In this document: one piece after another, positions 32,315-41,882 of the stretch | How the letters are laid out: each line of letters starts with the position of its first letter | Numbering within the stretch: the first letter of the stretch is position 1 | Origin: Aquabacterium sp. | GTDB lineage: Bacteria; Pseudomonadota; Gammaproteobacteria; Burkholderiales; Burkholderiaceae_C | NCBI RefSeq assembly: GCF_016195855.1 | Contig: NZ_JACPYU010000012.1 | Coordinates: forward strand, 62,001 to 126,000 | DNA length: 64,000 nucleotides | Direction of reading: 5' to 3' | The notes under the pieces: generated by a model | Seen by the model: the letters and a program-made list of their open reading frames with translations, nothing else | Database searches by the model: none | What the model was told of the DNA's origin: nothing | Made by a program: the position numbers and the translations under genes

Positions 32315-34813
32315 ATGAACCCTGTGACACGCCCCCGGCTGCTGGCCGCACTGATGGCCCTGAGCACCTGGTCTGCTCATGCAGAAATCCTCGATGACAT
32401 CGACGTGCGCCGCGAAGGCGCCAACGCGGTGGTGCAGATCCGCCTGAGCAACCCGGTCAGCCTGCTGCGCTCGACCCCATCGCGCTCCAAGGACCTGACC
32501 CAGGCCTACTACCAGGTCCGGCTCACCGATGTGCCGCCGGTGTACGTGGCCGGTGAACGGCGCGTGGTCAAGACCGACGGCCTGCCCACGCTCACCATCG
32601 AAGACGAACCCGTTCGCACCGACAAGCTCGATGACATCAACCGTCGGCTGGTGATCTCGTTCAGCCAGGCCACCGCATTCAAGGTACGCACCGGCAAGGG
32701 CGACCGCACCATCGAGGTGGTGCTGGAAGGCCTGGGCGCAGCCGTCAAACAGGCTACCGCCAGACCCGAGCCAGCGCCCGCACCCGAGCAGCGCTATGTC
32801 ATTGCCCTGGTCCGCTCCAGCGACCCGAATATCAGCGTGGACGTGCCCATTCCCCAGTCCCTGCAGAACTGCCAGGTGTTCACGGCGCGGCGCATCGTGG
32901 ACGGCAAACAGGTCCACGAGATGGACCTGGGCTACTTCGCCACGCTGGCTGAAGCCGAAGCTGCGCTCAAACAACTGAGCCGCTTCCCACAAGCCGCGAT
33001 CGTCAAGCTGGCCGAGCCCGCGCAAGCCAAGGCCGATGCCGGCGCGCCAGCCCCTGCCGCCATGCCCGCCCCCGCGCCGGCCGCACCCCAAGCCACCGCG
33101 CAACAAGCGCGCGATCTGCTGGACCAGTCCCGTCAAGCCTATGAGCAACAAAGGCTGGACGACGCCGTCAAGCTGCTCAACCAGTTGCTGGACTTGCCCC
33201 CTAGTGCCCTCACCCCCGACGCCCAGGAGCTGCTGGGCATGGTGCGGCTGGCACAAGGCGAGCCCGCCAAGGCCCAGGCCGAGTTCGAGACCTACCTCAA
33301 GCAATACCCACAAGGCCCGGGCGCCGAACGCGTCAAGTCGGCGCTGGCCGGCATCCAGCCGACCGAGCTGAAGCCGGCCACCACCATTGAAACCCTGGCC
33401 AAGCCCGAACGCACCAACACCGTCACCGGCTCGGTTTCGCAGTACTACTACGGCGGCAAATCGACCACGGAAACCCAGGCCGTGCGCGACACCGACGGCT
33501 CGCCGCTGAGCCCCGACGAAATCGACAAGCGCAGCAAGGCCCCCATCAGCACCAACGACCAGCGCCTGTTGTCCACCAATGTGGACACCACCTGGCGCTC
33601 GCGCGACACCGAGCGCGACATGAAGATGGTGTTCCGTGACCAGTACGACTACAACCTGCTGAGCGACGCCCAGCTCAAAGGCAAAAGCCGCAGCCGCAAC
33701 CGCCTGACCGCGGCCTACTTCGACTACCAGGGCTTGAAGAATGGCCTGCGCACGCGCCTGGGCCGGCAGTCGGCCATGTGGGGTGGCGAAGGCCGCTATG
33801 ACGGCGCCTCCGGCAGCTATGCGCTCAAACCCAAGCTGAAGGTGTCGGCCGCCGTGGGTTCGCCCACGGATCAGCTGGGCAACGCCAAGCGCTACTTCAT
33901 GGGCACGGCCCTGGATGCCGATGCGCTCACGCCCAATCTGGGCGGCTCGATCTTCGCGCTGCAGCGCATGGTCGATGGCGAGGTGGACCGCCGCGCCGTG
34001 GGCGCCGACCTGCGCTACTTCACGCAGAACGCCTCGCTGATGGGCTCGACCGACTACGACGTGATCTTCAAGAAGCTCAACGTGGCCAGCCTGCAGGGCA
34101 TGTACATGGCCGAGGACAACACCACGGTCAACGCCCTGTACGAGCGCCGCGCCCTGACCCCGGCTGCCCTGAGCCAGACCCTGTTCTTCCAGTTCCAGGA
34201 TTTTGTGGACGCGGGCATCATCCCTCAGACCATCACTGACCTGAAGAACCACGGCTACAGCGTCGACCAGTTGCGCGAGCTGGTGCGCAGCAACGTCTCG
34301 TACTGGACGCATTCCATGGTGTCGGTGACCAGACCGGTCACCACCCAATGGCAGGCCGGCGCCACGGTGGACCTCAACCGCACCGGCCCCATCGCCCCCA
34401 ACCCGGTGCTGCCCACCGGCCAGCCCGACAGCGGCCAGTCCCGCACGCTGAGCCTGCTGGCCATTGGCTCCAACCTGTACTCCGAGCGCGACACCAATGT
34501 GTTCACGGCCTCGGTGATGCGCGGCCGCCAGGTCAAGACCTACATGCTCAACTACAACAACATGACGCCACTGAGCGATGCCTGGCAGATCGAGCCCGGC
34601 CTGCGCTGGCAGCGCAATGTGAGCCAGGACCTGACGTCTGGCCTCAATATCACGACGGTCGCCTGGGGGCCTGGTTTGAAGGCATCATTCAAGCCTCGCC
34701 CCACCGTCACGCTGGAGAGCAATCTGAACGTGGACTACACCCGCACAGAAGGCACCAGCATCGACCGCAGCACCCGCTATACCTACTTCCTTGGCTACCG
34801 CTACGACTACTGA
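32315..34813 (+). CDS. outer-membrane beta-barrel with AMIN and TPR parts (porin of the cytochrome conduit)
   Basis: This 832-aa protein has a signal peptide (1-23, AHAEI). An AMIN-like beta domain (about 25-135; ILDDIDVRREGANAVVQIRL) is followed by a SPOR-like or linker part with an Ala/Pro stretch (about 250-262). TPR-like helices (about 262-345; ARDLLDQSRQAYEQQRLDDAV) lead to a long beta-strand region (about 360-832) ending in aromatic RYTYFLGYRYDY, the usual outer-membrane barrel terminus. The large size and periplasmic helical part fit porins of PCC3-type clusters. It would form the sheath through which the 24-heme and 40-heme proteins touch. It lacks the N-terminal CXXC seen in MtrB. 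ccmA starts at or just after its end. Confidence 0.8.
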   Translation: MNPVTRPRLLAALMALSTWSAHAEILDDIDVRREGANAVVQIRLSNPVSLLRSTPSRSKDLTQAYYQVRLTDVPPVYVAGERRVVKTDGLPTLTIEDEPVRTDKLDDINRRLVISFSQATAFKVRTGKGDRTIEVVLEGLGAAVKQATARPEPAPAPEQRYVIALVRSSDPNISVDVPIPQSLQNCQVFTARRIVDGKQVHEMDLGYFATLAEAEAALKQLSRFPQAAIVKLAEPAQAKADAGAPAPAAMPAPAPAAPQATAQQARDLLDQSRQAYEQQRLDDAVKLLNQLLDLPPSALTPDAQELLGMVRLAQGEPAKAQAEFETYLKQYPQGPGAERVKSALAGIQPTELKPATTIETLAKPERTNTVTGSVSQYYYGGKSTTETQAVRDTDGSPLSPDEIDKRSKAPISTNDQRLLSTNVDTTWRSRDTERDMKMVFRDQYDYNLLSDAQLKGKSRSRNRLTAAYFDYQGLKNGLRTRLGRQSAMWGGEGRYDGASGSYALKPKLKVSAAVGSPTDQLGNAKRYFMGTALDADALTPNLGGSIFALQRMVDGEVDRRAVGADLRYFTQNASLMGSTDYDVIFKKLNVASLQGMYMAEDNTTVNALYERRALTPAALSQTLFFQFQDFVDAGIIPQTITDLKNHGYSVDQLRELVRSNVSYWTHSMVSVTRPVTTQWQAGATVDLNRTGPIAPNPVLPTGQPDSGQSRTLSLLAIGSNLYSERDTNVFTASVMRGRQVKTYMLNYNNMTPLSDAWQIEPGLRWQRNVSQDLTSGLNITTVAWGPGLKASFKPRPTVTLESNLNVDYTRTEGTSIDRSTRYTYFLGYRYDY

Positions 34814-35426
34814 CCCCGGACACTGGCACGTGCGCGCCCAGGCACTGGCCTGCCGCCGGGGTGCCCGCCTGCTGTTCGACCAGCTGGACCTGAGCGTGCA
34901 AGCCGGCAAGCTGGTGTGGGTGCGCGGCCCCAACGGCCAGGGCAAGACCAGCTTGCTGCGCCTGCTGGCGGGCCTGTCCGAGTCGGCTGAGGGCCAGATC
35001 GAGCGCGCCGCCCGCGTGGTCTACCTGGGCCATCAGCACGCCTTGAAAGACGACCTCAGCGCCCAGGAAGCCCTGGCCTTCCTGGTGGACCTGCACGGCG
35101 ACCAGGCCGACGAGCCCAAGCTGGTGGACGCCCTGGCCCACATGGGCGTCAAAGGCAAACGCCACAGCCCGGTTCGCACCCTGTCGCAAGGCCAGCGCCG
35201 GCGCGTGGCCCTGGCGCGGCTGCTGCTGACACCGCCCGACACCTGCTGGGTGCTGGACGAGCCCTTTGACGCGCTGGATGACACCGGCGTGGCCACGCTC
35301 AACGCCCTGCTGCAGGCGCATCGGCAAGCGGGCGGCTCGGTCGTGCTGACCAGCCACCAGGCGCTCACCCTGCCCGACCGCATCGAGCTGGACCTGGCCG
35401 CTGTGGCCAGCCTGGCGCGGAGCTGA
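34791..35426 (+). CDS. ccmA: heme ABC exporter ATPase CcmA
   Basis: This is the cytoplasmic ATPase of the CcmAB(C) complex of cytochrome c maturation System I, which drives release of holo-CcmE. Walker A is GPNGQGKTS, the signature is LSQGQRRR, Walker B is CWVLDEPFDALD and the switch His is in TSHQAL. The start is uncertain: TTG 34791 overlaps the porin end by 23 nt, while GTG 34830 gives a more typical N-terminus (VRAQALACRRG). Either way the gene directly follows the porin, so the heme-attachment operon is likely to be co-transcribed with the multiheme cytochromes. It is followed 5 nt later by ccmB. Confidence 0.93.
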   Translation: MATATTTDPGHWHVRAQALACRRGARLLFDQLDLSVQAGKLVWVRGPNGQGKTSLLRLLAGLSESAEGQIERAARVVYLGHQHALKDDLSAQEALAFLVDLHGDQADEPKLVDALAHMGVKGKRHSPVRTLSQGQRRRVALARLLLTPPDTCWVLDEPFDALDDTGVATLNALLQAHRQAGGSVVLTSHQALTLPDRIELDLAAVASLARS

Positions 35427-35431
35427 TCACC

Positions 35432-36088
35432 ATGTGGACCCTGATCCTGCGTGACTGGCGGCTGGCTGCACGGCGCCGCGTCGAGGCCCTGCTGCCGCTG
35501 GTCTTCTTCATCGTGGCCGCCAGCCTGTTCCCGCTGGGTGTGGGGCCTGAGCCGCAAACCCTGCGCACCATCGCGCCCGGCGTGGTGTGGGTCTGCGCCC
35601 TGCTGGCCTCGCTGCTGTCCCTGGGCAGCCTGTATGGCCCTGACTTTACCGATGGCAGCCTGGAGCAGATGCTGTTGAGTGGCCGATCACTGCCCGGCCT
35701 GGCCCTGGCCAAGGCCTTTGCCCACTGGACGGTCAACGGCCTGCCCCTGGTGCTGGCCTCACCCGTGCTGGGCTTGCTGTTTGACCTGCCCGGCGAGCCG
35801 TTGCTCACCTTGGTGGCCAGCTTGCTGCTGGGCACGCCGGTACTCAGCCTGCTTGGGGGCGTGGGCGCGGCCTTGACGCTGGGCCTGCGCAGCGGCGGCA
35901 TGCTGATCGTGCTGCTGGTCTTGCCCCTGGCCGTACCGGTGCTGATCTTTGGCGCCGGCTCGGTGGTGGCCGTATCCTCGGGGCTGTCGCCCGAAGGCCA
36001 CCTGTCCCTGCTGGGCGCCTTGTTGCTGCTGACCCTGCTGGGCGCGCCCTGGGCCACCGCCGCTGCCTTGAAGATTGCCCTGGATTGA
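35432..36088 (+). CDS. ccmB: heme exporter membrane subunit CcmB
   Basis: This 218-aa integral membrane protein of six helices is the permease-like partner of CcmA. The N-terminus WTLILRDWRLAARRRVEALLPLVFF is typical of CcmB, followed by LFPLGVGPEPQTLRTIAPGVVWV and the helix-rich remainder. It works with CcmA and CcmC in System I. The ATG lies 5 nt after the ccmA stop, and ccmC begins 16 nt after its own stop. Confidence 0.95.
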   Translation: MWTLILRDWRLAARRRVEALLPLVFFIVAASLFPLGVGPEPQTLRTIAPGVVWVCALLASLLSLGSLYGPDFTDGSLEQMLLSGRSLPGLALAKAFAHWTVNGLPLVLASPVLGLLFDLPGEPLLTLVASLLLGTPVLSLLGGVGAALTLGLRSGGMLIVLLVLPLAVPVLIFGAGSVVAVSSGLSPEGHLSLLGALLLLTLLGAPWATAAALKIALD

Positions 36089-36104
36089 TGCCCCGGACCG
36101 AACC

Positions 36105-36869
36105 ATGTCAAACCTGAGCTGGACCACCTTTGCCGCCCCCTCGAAGTTCGAGTGGCTGGCTTCGGCCTTGATGCCCTGGCTGTGGGCCCTGTGCCTGATC
36201 ATGTCGGCGGCCGGCTTGTACCAAGGCTTCATCGTGGCCCCGACCGACTTCCAGCAAGGCCAGTCCTACCGCATCATCTTCATCCACGTGCCGGCTGCGT
36301 GGATGTCCATGGTGCTGTACATGGCCATGGCCGTGTGGGCCGCCGTGGGCTGGGCCTTCAAGGTGCGGCTGGCGTCCATGCTGGCGCGCGCCATCGCCCC
36401 CACCGGCGCGATGTTCACCTTCATCGCCCTGTGGACGGGCGCCTTCTGGGGCAAGCCCACCTGGGGCGCCTGGTGGGTGTGGGATGCCCGCCTCACGTCC
36501 GAGCTGATTCTGCTGTTCCTGTACCTGGGCTACATGGCGCTGACCGAAGCCATCGACGACCCACGCCGCAGCGACGCGGCCGGCGCGCTCATCGCCCTGG
36601 TGGGCGCCATCAACGTGCCCATCATCTATTTCTCGGTGCGCTGGTGGAACACCTTGCACCAGGGCGCCTCCATCAGCATGACCGCCGCGCCCAAGATGGC
36701 CTCGACCATGCTCACCGCCATGTTGTTGATGACCGTGGCCTTCTGGGCCTATGCCTTCGCCGTGGTCTTCACCCGCACCCGCGCCATCGTGCTGGAGCGC
36801 GAGCGTGAAACGCAGTGGGTGCAGGCGCTGGTGAATGGCCGCAACGGGCGCAATGGGCTCAAGGAGTAA
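36105..36869 (+). CDS. ccmC: heme handling protein CcmC
   Basis: This 254-aa membrane protein of about six helices binds heme on the periplasmic side and loads it onto CcmE. The tryptophan-rich WWD motif is present as WGAWWVWDARLTSEL, flanked by the conserved periplasmic His in IIFIHVPAAWMSM and the second in YFSVRWWNTLHQGASI. ATG 36105 (AACC spacer after a weak GA-rich segment) is chosen because it starts the CcmC-like SWTTFAAP region; an upstream in-frame ATG at 36075 is less typical. ccmD follows after 3 nt. Confidence 0.96.
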   Translation: MSNLSWTTFAAPSKFEWLASALMPWLWALCLIMSAAGLYQGFIVAPTDFQQGQSYRIIFIHVPAAWMSMVLYMAMAVWAAVGWAFKVRLASMLARAIAPTGAMFTFIALWTGAFWGKPTWGAWWVWDARLTSELILLFLYLGYMALTEAIDDPRRSDAAGALIALVGAINVPIIYFSVRWWNTLHQGASISMTAAPKMASTMLTAMLLMTVAFWAYAFAVVFTRTRAIVLERERETQWVQALVNGRNGRNGLKE

Positions 36870-36872
36870 GCC

Positions 36873-37061
36873 ATGTCGACACCGCAATGGCACAGCCTGT
36901 CTCAATTCATCGCCATGGATGGCTATGGCCTGTACATCTGGGGCGCGTATGGCGTGACCTTGCTGTGCATGGTGATCGAGCCGCTCATGGCCCTGCATCG
37001 CCGCCGCCAGGCCTGGCAGTCCGCCCAAGAGATGGCCGCGACCGAACAAGAGGAAGCCTGA
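36873..37061 (+). CDS. ccmD: heme exporter small subunit CcmD
   Basis: This 62-aa protein has one membrane helix ([21 protein letters not shown]) and a basic then acidic cytoplasmic tail, typical of CcmD. It stabilises the CcmABC-CcmE complex and helps release holo-CcmE. The Tyr-rich segment before the helix ([16 protein letters not shown]) is a CcmD hallmark. It starts 3 nt after ccmC and ends 1 nt before ccmE. Confidence 0.93.
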   Translation: MSTPQWHSLSQFIAMDGYGLYIWGAYGVTLLCMVIEPLMALHRRRQAWQSAQEMAATEQEEA

Positions 37062-37062
37062 C

Positions 37063-37524
37063 ATGACCCCGCGCAAAAAGCGCCTGACGCTGATCCTGGG
37101 TGGCCTGGCCATCCTGGGCGTGGCCACCGCCCTGGTGCTCAACGCCTTCCAGAAGAACCTCGTGTTCTTCTTCACGCCCTCGCAGATCGTCGCCAAGGAG
37201 GCCCCGCTGGACCGCACCTTCCGCCTCGGTGGCCTGGTTGAAAAGGGCTCCGTATCGCGTGACGGCGTGATGGTCAATTTCGTGGTGACCGACACCTTCC
37301 GCAAGGTGCCCGTGCGCTACCAGGGCATCCTGCCCGACCTGTTCAAGGAAGGCAAAGGCGTGGTGGCCCAAGGCAAGCTGGGCGCCGATGGTGTCTTCGT
37401 GGCGCAAGAGGTGCTGGCCAAGCACGACGAGAACTACATGCCCCCTGAAGCCGCCGAGGCGCTCAAGCGCGCCGCGCAAGCCAACGCCCGCATCGAAGCA
37501 GGGCAAGCCAAGGAGATGAAATGA
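37063..37524 (+). CDS. ccmE: heme chaperone CcmE
   Basis: This 153-aa periplasmic heme chaperone is anchored by one N-terminal helix (about residues 7-28). The OB-fold core includes [12 protein letters not shown] and [23 protein letters not shown]. The covalent heme-binding His is in [11 protein letters not shown], matching the HxxxY form of System I CcmE. It takes heme from CcmC and passes it to CcmF/CcmH for ligation. Its stop overlaps ccmF by 4 nt (ATGA). Confidence 0.96.
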   Translation: MTPRKKRLTLILGGLAILGVATALVLNAFQKNLVFFFTPSQIVAKEAPLDRTFRLGGLVEKGSVSRDGVMVNFVVTDTFRKVPVRYQGILPDLFKEGKGVVAQGKLGADGVFVAQEVLAKHDENYMPPEAAEALKRAAQANARIEAGQAKEMK

Positions 37525-39497
37525 TCCCCGAACTGGGCCAGATCGCCCTGGTACTGGCACTGGCCGTATCCCTGCTGCTCTCCGCCGTCCCCATGTGGGG
37601 CGCCTACAAAGCCGATGCAGCCTTGATGAGCCTGGCCCGCCCGCTGGCGCGTGTGCTGTTCGTGCTGATCGGCGCGGCCTTCATCGCGCTGATGGCGTCC
37701 TTCATCCGCAATGATTTTTCGGTGCTGTATGTGGCCTCGAACTCCAACAGCGCCTTGCCGCTGCCATACCGCATTGCCGGTGTGTGGGGTGGCCACGAAG
37801 GCTCGCTGCTGCTGTGGGTGATGATGCTGGCCTTCTGGATGCTGTGTGTGGCGCAGTTCAGCCAGCACCTGCCGCAAGCCGTGCTGGCGCGCATCCTGGC
37901 CGTCATGGGCATGATCAGCATGGGCTTTTTGCTCTTCATGCTGGTCACCTCCAACCCCTTCGAGCGCCTGCTGCCCATGGCGCTTGATGGCCGCGACCTC
38001 AACCCACTGCTGCAAGACCCCGGCATGGTGGCGCACCCGCCCATGCTCTACATGGGTTATGTGGGCTTCTCGGTGGCCTTTGCCTTCTCGATCGCGGCCC
38101 TGCTGGGCGGCCAGCTTGATGCCAACTGGGCCCGCTGGACCCGGCCCTGGACGATTGCCGCCTGGGTCTGCCTGACCATCGGCATCATGCTGGGCAGCGT
38201 GTGGGCCTATTACGAGCTGGGCTGGGGCGGCTGGTGGTTCTGGGACCCGGTTGAAAACGCCTCCTTCATGCCCTGGCTGGCCGGCACGGCCCTGATCCAC
38301 TCGCTGGCCGTGACCGAAAAGCGCGGCAGCTTCAAGAACTGGACGGTGCTGCTGGCCATCACGGCCTTCTCGCTGTCCCTGCTGGGCACCTTCCTCGTGC
38401 GCTCGGGCGTGCTGTCTTCCGTGCACGCCTTTGCCTCGGACCCCAAGCGCGGCCTGTTCATCCTGGCCTTCTTGGTGCTGGTCATCGGTGCATCGCTGAC
38501 GCTGTATGCCTGGCGTGCGCCCACCGTGGGCCTGGGCCAGCGCTTTGGCCTGCTGTCCAAGGAGTCCTTGCTGCTGGCCAACAATGTGCTGCTGATCGTG
38601 GCCACCGGCTCGGTGCTGCTGGGCACGCTCTACCCGCTGTTCCTGGACGCCATGGGCCTGGGCAAGATCTCGGTTGGGCCGCCCTATTTCGACACCGTCT
38701 TCGTGCCCTTGATGACCCCGCTGGTCTTCCTGATGGGCGTGGGCCCGCTGGCACGCTGGAAGCAGGCCGAACTGCCTGAACTGGCTGTGCGCCTGCGCTG
38801 GGCGCTGGTGGTGTCCGTGGTCGCCACGCTGGCCACCCAGTGGCTGGCCGGCAAGATCACGCTGGGCACGTCCGTCGGCTTGTGGATGGCCTTCTGGATC
38901 GTGGCATCCGTCTGCGTCGACCTGTGGGACAAGATCAAGCCAGCCTCCAACATCGTCAACGGCTTGCGCAAGCTGCCCACGGCCATGATCGGCATGATGG
39001 TGGCCCACCTGGGCGTGGCCGCCTTCGCGTTTGGCGTCAGCATGGTCCGGACCTACGAGACCGAGCGCGACGTCAAGATGAACATCAACGACAGCACCGA
39101 GGTAGGTGGCTACGTGTTCACGCTGCGTGATGTGCGCGAGGTGCAAGGGCCCAATTTCGTGGCCGCACGCGCCGAGATGGCCATCACCCAGGGCGGCGAC
39201 AAGCCCGTCACCACGCTCTACCCGGAAAAGCGCGTCTACCGCGTGCAGAGCAACCCGATGACCGAAGCGGCCATCGATGCCGGCGTCACGCGTGACCTGT
39301 ACGTCTCCATGGGCGAGCAGCTGGATTCGGGCGCCTGGATCGTGCGCATCTACTACAAGCCCTTTGTGGACTGGATCTGGGGCGGTTGCCTGATCATGGC
39401 CATGGGCGGCATGCTGGCCGCCAGCGACCGCCGCTACCGCGCACGCAAGGCGGCTGAGGCCACCACCACGCAAGCCGTGAAAGGGGCTGCCGCATGA
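37521..39497 (+). CDS. ccmF: cytochrome c heme lyase subunit CcmF
   Basis: This 658-aa polytopic membrane protein is the core of the heme lyase. The WWD domain is [20 protein letters not shown] near residue 240. Conserved His regions are in [24 protein letters not shown] and ALIHSLAVT. The C-terminal periplasmic domain (about 500-620) precedes a last helix. It receives heme from CcmE and attaches it to CXXCH motifs presented by CcmH. Start and stop overlap ccmE and ccmG by 4 nt each, so translation is coupled. Demand here should be unusual, since the two neighbouring cytochromes need more than 60 hemes. Confidence 0.96.
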   Translation: MIPELGQIALVLALAVSLLLSAVPMWGAYKADAALMSLARPLARVLFVLIGAAFIALMASFIRNDFSVLYVASNSNSALPLPYRIAGVWGGHEGSLLLWVMMLAFWMLCVAQFSQHLPQAVLARILAVMGMISMGFLLFMLVTSNPFERLLPMALDGRDLNPLLQDPGMVAHPPMLYMGYVGFSVAFAFSIAALLGGQLDANWARWTRPWTIAAWVCLTIGIMLGSVWAYYELGWGGWWFWDPVENASFMPWLAGTALIHSLAVTEKRGSFKNWTVLLAITAFSLSLLGTFLVRSGVLSSVHAFASDPKRGLFILAFLVLVIGASLTLYAWRAPTVGLGQRFGLLSKESLLLANNVLLIVATGSVLLGTLYPLFLDAMGLGKISVGPPYFDTVFVPLMTPLVFLMGVGPLARWKQAELPELAVRLRWALVVSVVATLATQWLAGKITLGTSVGLWMAFWIVASVCVDLWDKIKPASNIVNGLRKLPTAMIGMMVAHLGVAAFAFGVSMVRTYETERDVKMNINDSTEVGGYVFTLRDVREVQGPNFVAARAEMAITQGGDKPVTTLYPEKRVYRVQSNPMTEAAIDAGVTRDLYVSMGEQLDSGAWIVRIYYKPFVDWIWGGCLIMAMGGMLAASDRRYRARKAAEATTTQAVKGAAA

Positions 39498-40018
39498 AAC
39501 GTTTCCTGCTCCCGCTGGGCATCTTCCTGGCGCTGGCCGTGTTCCTGGGCCTGGGCCTCAAGCACGACCCGCGTGAAGTGCCCTCGCCCCTGATCGGCAA
39601 GCCCGCCCCCGCCTTCAACCTGCCCACGCTGAGCGATGGTCAGCGCGCGCTGCGCAAGGAAGACATGCTGGGCAAGGTGTGGATGCTCAATGTCTGGGCC
39701 TCGTGGTGTGGCGCCTGCCGTGAAGAACACCCCGTGCTGGTCGAGTTCGCCCGCCGCAATGTGGTGCCCATCTATGGCCTGAACTACAAGGACGAGCGCC
39801 CCGATGGCCTGGCCTGGCTGCGCGCGGGCGGCAACCCTTATGTCGAGTCCCTGTTCGACCACGATGGCCGCATCGGCATCGACTTCGGCGTGTACGGCGT
39901 GCCCGAGACCTTCATCATCGACCAGCACGGCGTGATCCGCTACAAGCAGATCGGCCCCATCACGCCCGAGGTGCTGCGCGACAAGATCGAACCTTTGTTG
40001 AGGCAACTGAATGGCTGA
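39494..40018 (+). CDS. ccmG: periplasmic thioredoxin CcmG/DsbE
   Basis: This 174-aa membrane-anchored thioredoxin-fold protein reduces apocytochrome heme-site cysteines. The active site is WASWCGACREEHP and the cis-Pro region is GVYGVPETFIID. The family insertion GLNYKDERPDGLAWLRAGGNPY is clear. The N-terminal helix (about residues 3-20) anchors it in the inner membrane. It overlaps ccmF by 4 nt and ccmH by 8 nt. Confidence 0.95.
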   Translation: MKRFLLPLGIFLALAVFLGLGLKHDPREVPSPLIGKPAPAFNLPTLSDGQRALRKEDMLGKVWMLNVWASWCGACREEHPVLVEFARRNVVPIYGLNYKDERPDGLAWLRAGGNPYVESLFDHDGRIGIDFGVYGVPETFIIDQHGVIRYKQIGPITPEVLRDKIEPLLRQLNG

Positions 40019-40568
40019 TCGAACGCTTCAAGTGCACGCTGACAGGGGACCTGGCTCGCCCCGCTTGCTCGGTTGGTTCGGCTGGCTCGGCGGATGGCTG
40101 AGCCTCTGCCTGCGCCCGGTGTCGGTCCTGTGCCTGGCGCTGAGCTTGGTCCTGAGCTGCCTGCTGGCCAGCCCGGCCCACGCGGGCGAGGCCCAACCAT
40201 TGGCCGACAACCCCGAGCAGGAGGCCCGCATGATGGCCATCGCCAGCGAACTGCGCTGCCTGGTCTGCCAGAACCAGACCATTGCGGATTCGCATGCCGG
40301 CCTGGCCATCGACCTGCGCCAGCAGATCCGCGAGCAGTTGCAGCAAGGCAAGAACGAGCAGCAGATCCGCGAGTACATGACCACGCGTTACGGCAACTTC
40401 ATCCTCTACCGCCCGCCGGTGGAAGGCAACACGGTGCTGCTGTGGTTTGGGCCCGGCCTGCTGGCCGTTGGCGGGCTGGGCTTCCTGTGGTGGAACCTGC
40501 GCCGCCGTGCCCGCATGTCGGCCGAGGCTTTCGACCCCGATACGCCAGACGCCCCGGACCAAGCTTGA
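40011..40568 (+). CDS. ccmH: cytochrome c maturation protein CcmH
   Basis: This 185-aa protein has a long N-terminal leader with a signal-type helix ending AHAGEAQPL. The thiol motif is LRCLVCQNQTIADSHA, the LRCxxC signature that handles apocytochrome CXXCH thiols. The three-helix domain (RQQIREQLQQGKNEQQIREYM, TRYGNFILYRPPV) is followed by a C-terminal membrane helix (LWFGPGLLAVGGLGFLWWNL). It overlaps ccmG by 8 nt. The first ~30 residues (Arg/Gly/Leu-rich) are longer than usual, so a start further inside is possible. Confidence 0.95.
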   Translation: MADRTLQVHADRGPGSPRLLGWFGWLGGWLSLCLRPVSVLCLALSLVLSCLLASPAHAGEAQPLADNPEQEARMMAIASELRCLVCQNQTIADSHAGLAIDLRQQIREQLQQGKNEQQIREYMTTRYGNFILYRPPVEGNTVLLWFGPGLLAVGGLGFLWWNLRRRARMSAEAFDPDTPDAPDQA

Positions 40569-40605
40569 TCAGCCCTGATCTGCCCGCCCTCCACCGAAGC
40601 CCCAC

Positions 40606-41835
40606 ATGAGCAGCGCCATCGACCAACTCAAGACGCAACTGCGCCAACTGAATGAACTGGCCCAGAGCGGCGCCCTGCCTGAGGACCAGGCCCAGGCGGC
40701 CAAGGCCAAACTGGAGCGCCAGTTGCTGGACGCCGTGATGGCATCGCAAGATCAGCCTTCGAGCCCCCCCACGCCATTGGCCGCCGTGCCCGTACCCGTA
40801 CCCGCCGCAGCCAGGGTCTCGAACAAAGTGTTGTGGTCCATGTTGGCTTTCGTGGCGGCCATCGGGGCCGGCGGCTACTACCTGGTCGGCACCCCCTCGG
40901 CCTGGCATGTGGGCCCGGCCGGCAACAACAGCGAGACCGCATCGGCTTCGGCCGACCAGGGTCAGGGCGGCGGCGCAGGCAGCAGCGCCCCCCACACCAT
41001 GAACCAGGACCAGATCAACGCCATGGTTGATGGCCTGGTGGCCAAGCTCAAGGCCGATCCCCAGAACGCCGAGGGCTGGGCCATGCTGGCGCGCACCTAC
41101 TCGGCGCTCAAGCGTTTTGAAGAGGCCCTGCCCGCTTACCGCCAGGCCATCGCGCAACGCCCCGAAGACGCCCAGCTGTACGCCGACTACGCCGATGCCT
41201 TGGCCGTCACCCAGGGCCGCACGCTGCAGGGTGAGCCCGCAAAGCTGATTGACAAGGCGCTCAGCCTGGACCCCAACAACTTCAAGGCGCTGTCGCTGTC
41301 AGGCACCATCGCCTATGACAAGCAAGACTTCAAGACCGCCGCATCCTTGTGGGAGCGCGCCGTGCAGCACGCCCCGGCGGACAACCCCGACATCGCCCGA
41401 CAGATGCAAAGCGCACTGGACGACGCGCGGCAACGCGCGGGCCTGCCTGCTCAACAGGCGCCGCAAAAAGACGCCTCAGCCGCAGCCAACGGTGGGGCGG
41501 TGTCCGGCACGGTGAGCCTGTCCCAGGCGCTGGCCGGCAAGGTTTCGCCCGACGACACCGTGTTCATCTTTGCCAAGGCAGCGCAGGGCCCCAAGATGCC
41601 GCTGGCCATCGTGCGCAAACAGGTCAAGGACCTGCCCTACCGCTTCGAGCTGACCGATGCCATGGCCATGGCGCCACAGTTCAATCTGTCCGGCTTTGCC
41701 GAGGTGGTGGTGGGGGCCCGCGTTTCGCGCAGCGGCGACGCCATGCCTCAGCCGGGCGACTGGTCCGGGCAATCCAGGCCGGTCAAGGTTGGCACCTCAG
41801 GCGTCCAGATCGACATCAGCGACGCGGTGCGCTGA
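40606..41835 (+). CDS. ccmI: apocytochrome chaperone CcmI (CycH-like, TPR)
   Basis: This 409-aa protein is the last gene of the ccm operon. A cytoplasmic N-terminal segment (QLKTQLRQLNELAQSGALPEDQAQAAKAKLE) precedes one membrane helix (about residues 70-92). Periplasmic TPR repeats (about 130-265; WAMLARTYSALKRFEEALPAYRQAI, LSLSGTIAYDKQDFKTAASLWERAV) bind apocytochrome C-termini in the family. A C-terminal beta-rich domain (about 295-409; VSLSQALAGKVSPDDTVFIFAKA) is also typical of betaproteobacterial CcmI. It starts 37 nt after ccmH. It would deliver the exceptionally long multiheme clients to CcmFH. Confidence 0.93.
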   Translation: MSSAIDQLKTQLRQLNELAQSGALPEDQAQAAKAKLERQLLDAVMASQDQPSSPPTPLAAVPVPVPAAARVSNKVLWSMLAFVAAIGAGGYYLVGTPSAWHVGPAGNNSETASASADQGQGGGAGSSAPHTMNQDQINAMVDGLVAKLKADPQNAEGWAMLARTYSALKRFEEALPAYRQAIAQRPEDAQLYADYADALAVTQGRTLQGEPAKLIDKALSLDPNNFKALSLSGTIAYDKQDFKTAASLWERAVQHAPADNPDIARQMQSALDDARQRAGLPAQQAPQKDASAAANGGAVSGTVSLSQALAGKVSPDDTVFIFAKAAQGPKMPLAIVRKQVKDLPYRFELTDAMAMAPQFNLSGFAEVVVGARVSRSGDAMPQPGDWSGQSRPVKVGTSGVQIDISDAVR

Positions 41836-41882
41836 CCGCCCTGCGCTGATCAGCCACATCGGCCTGTTCAACGATAACCCGC

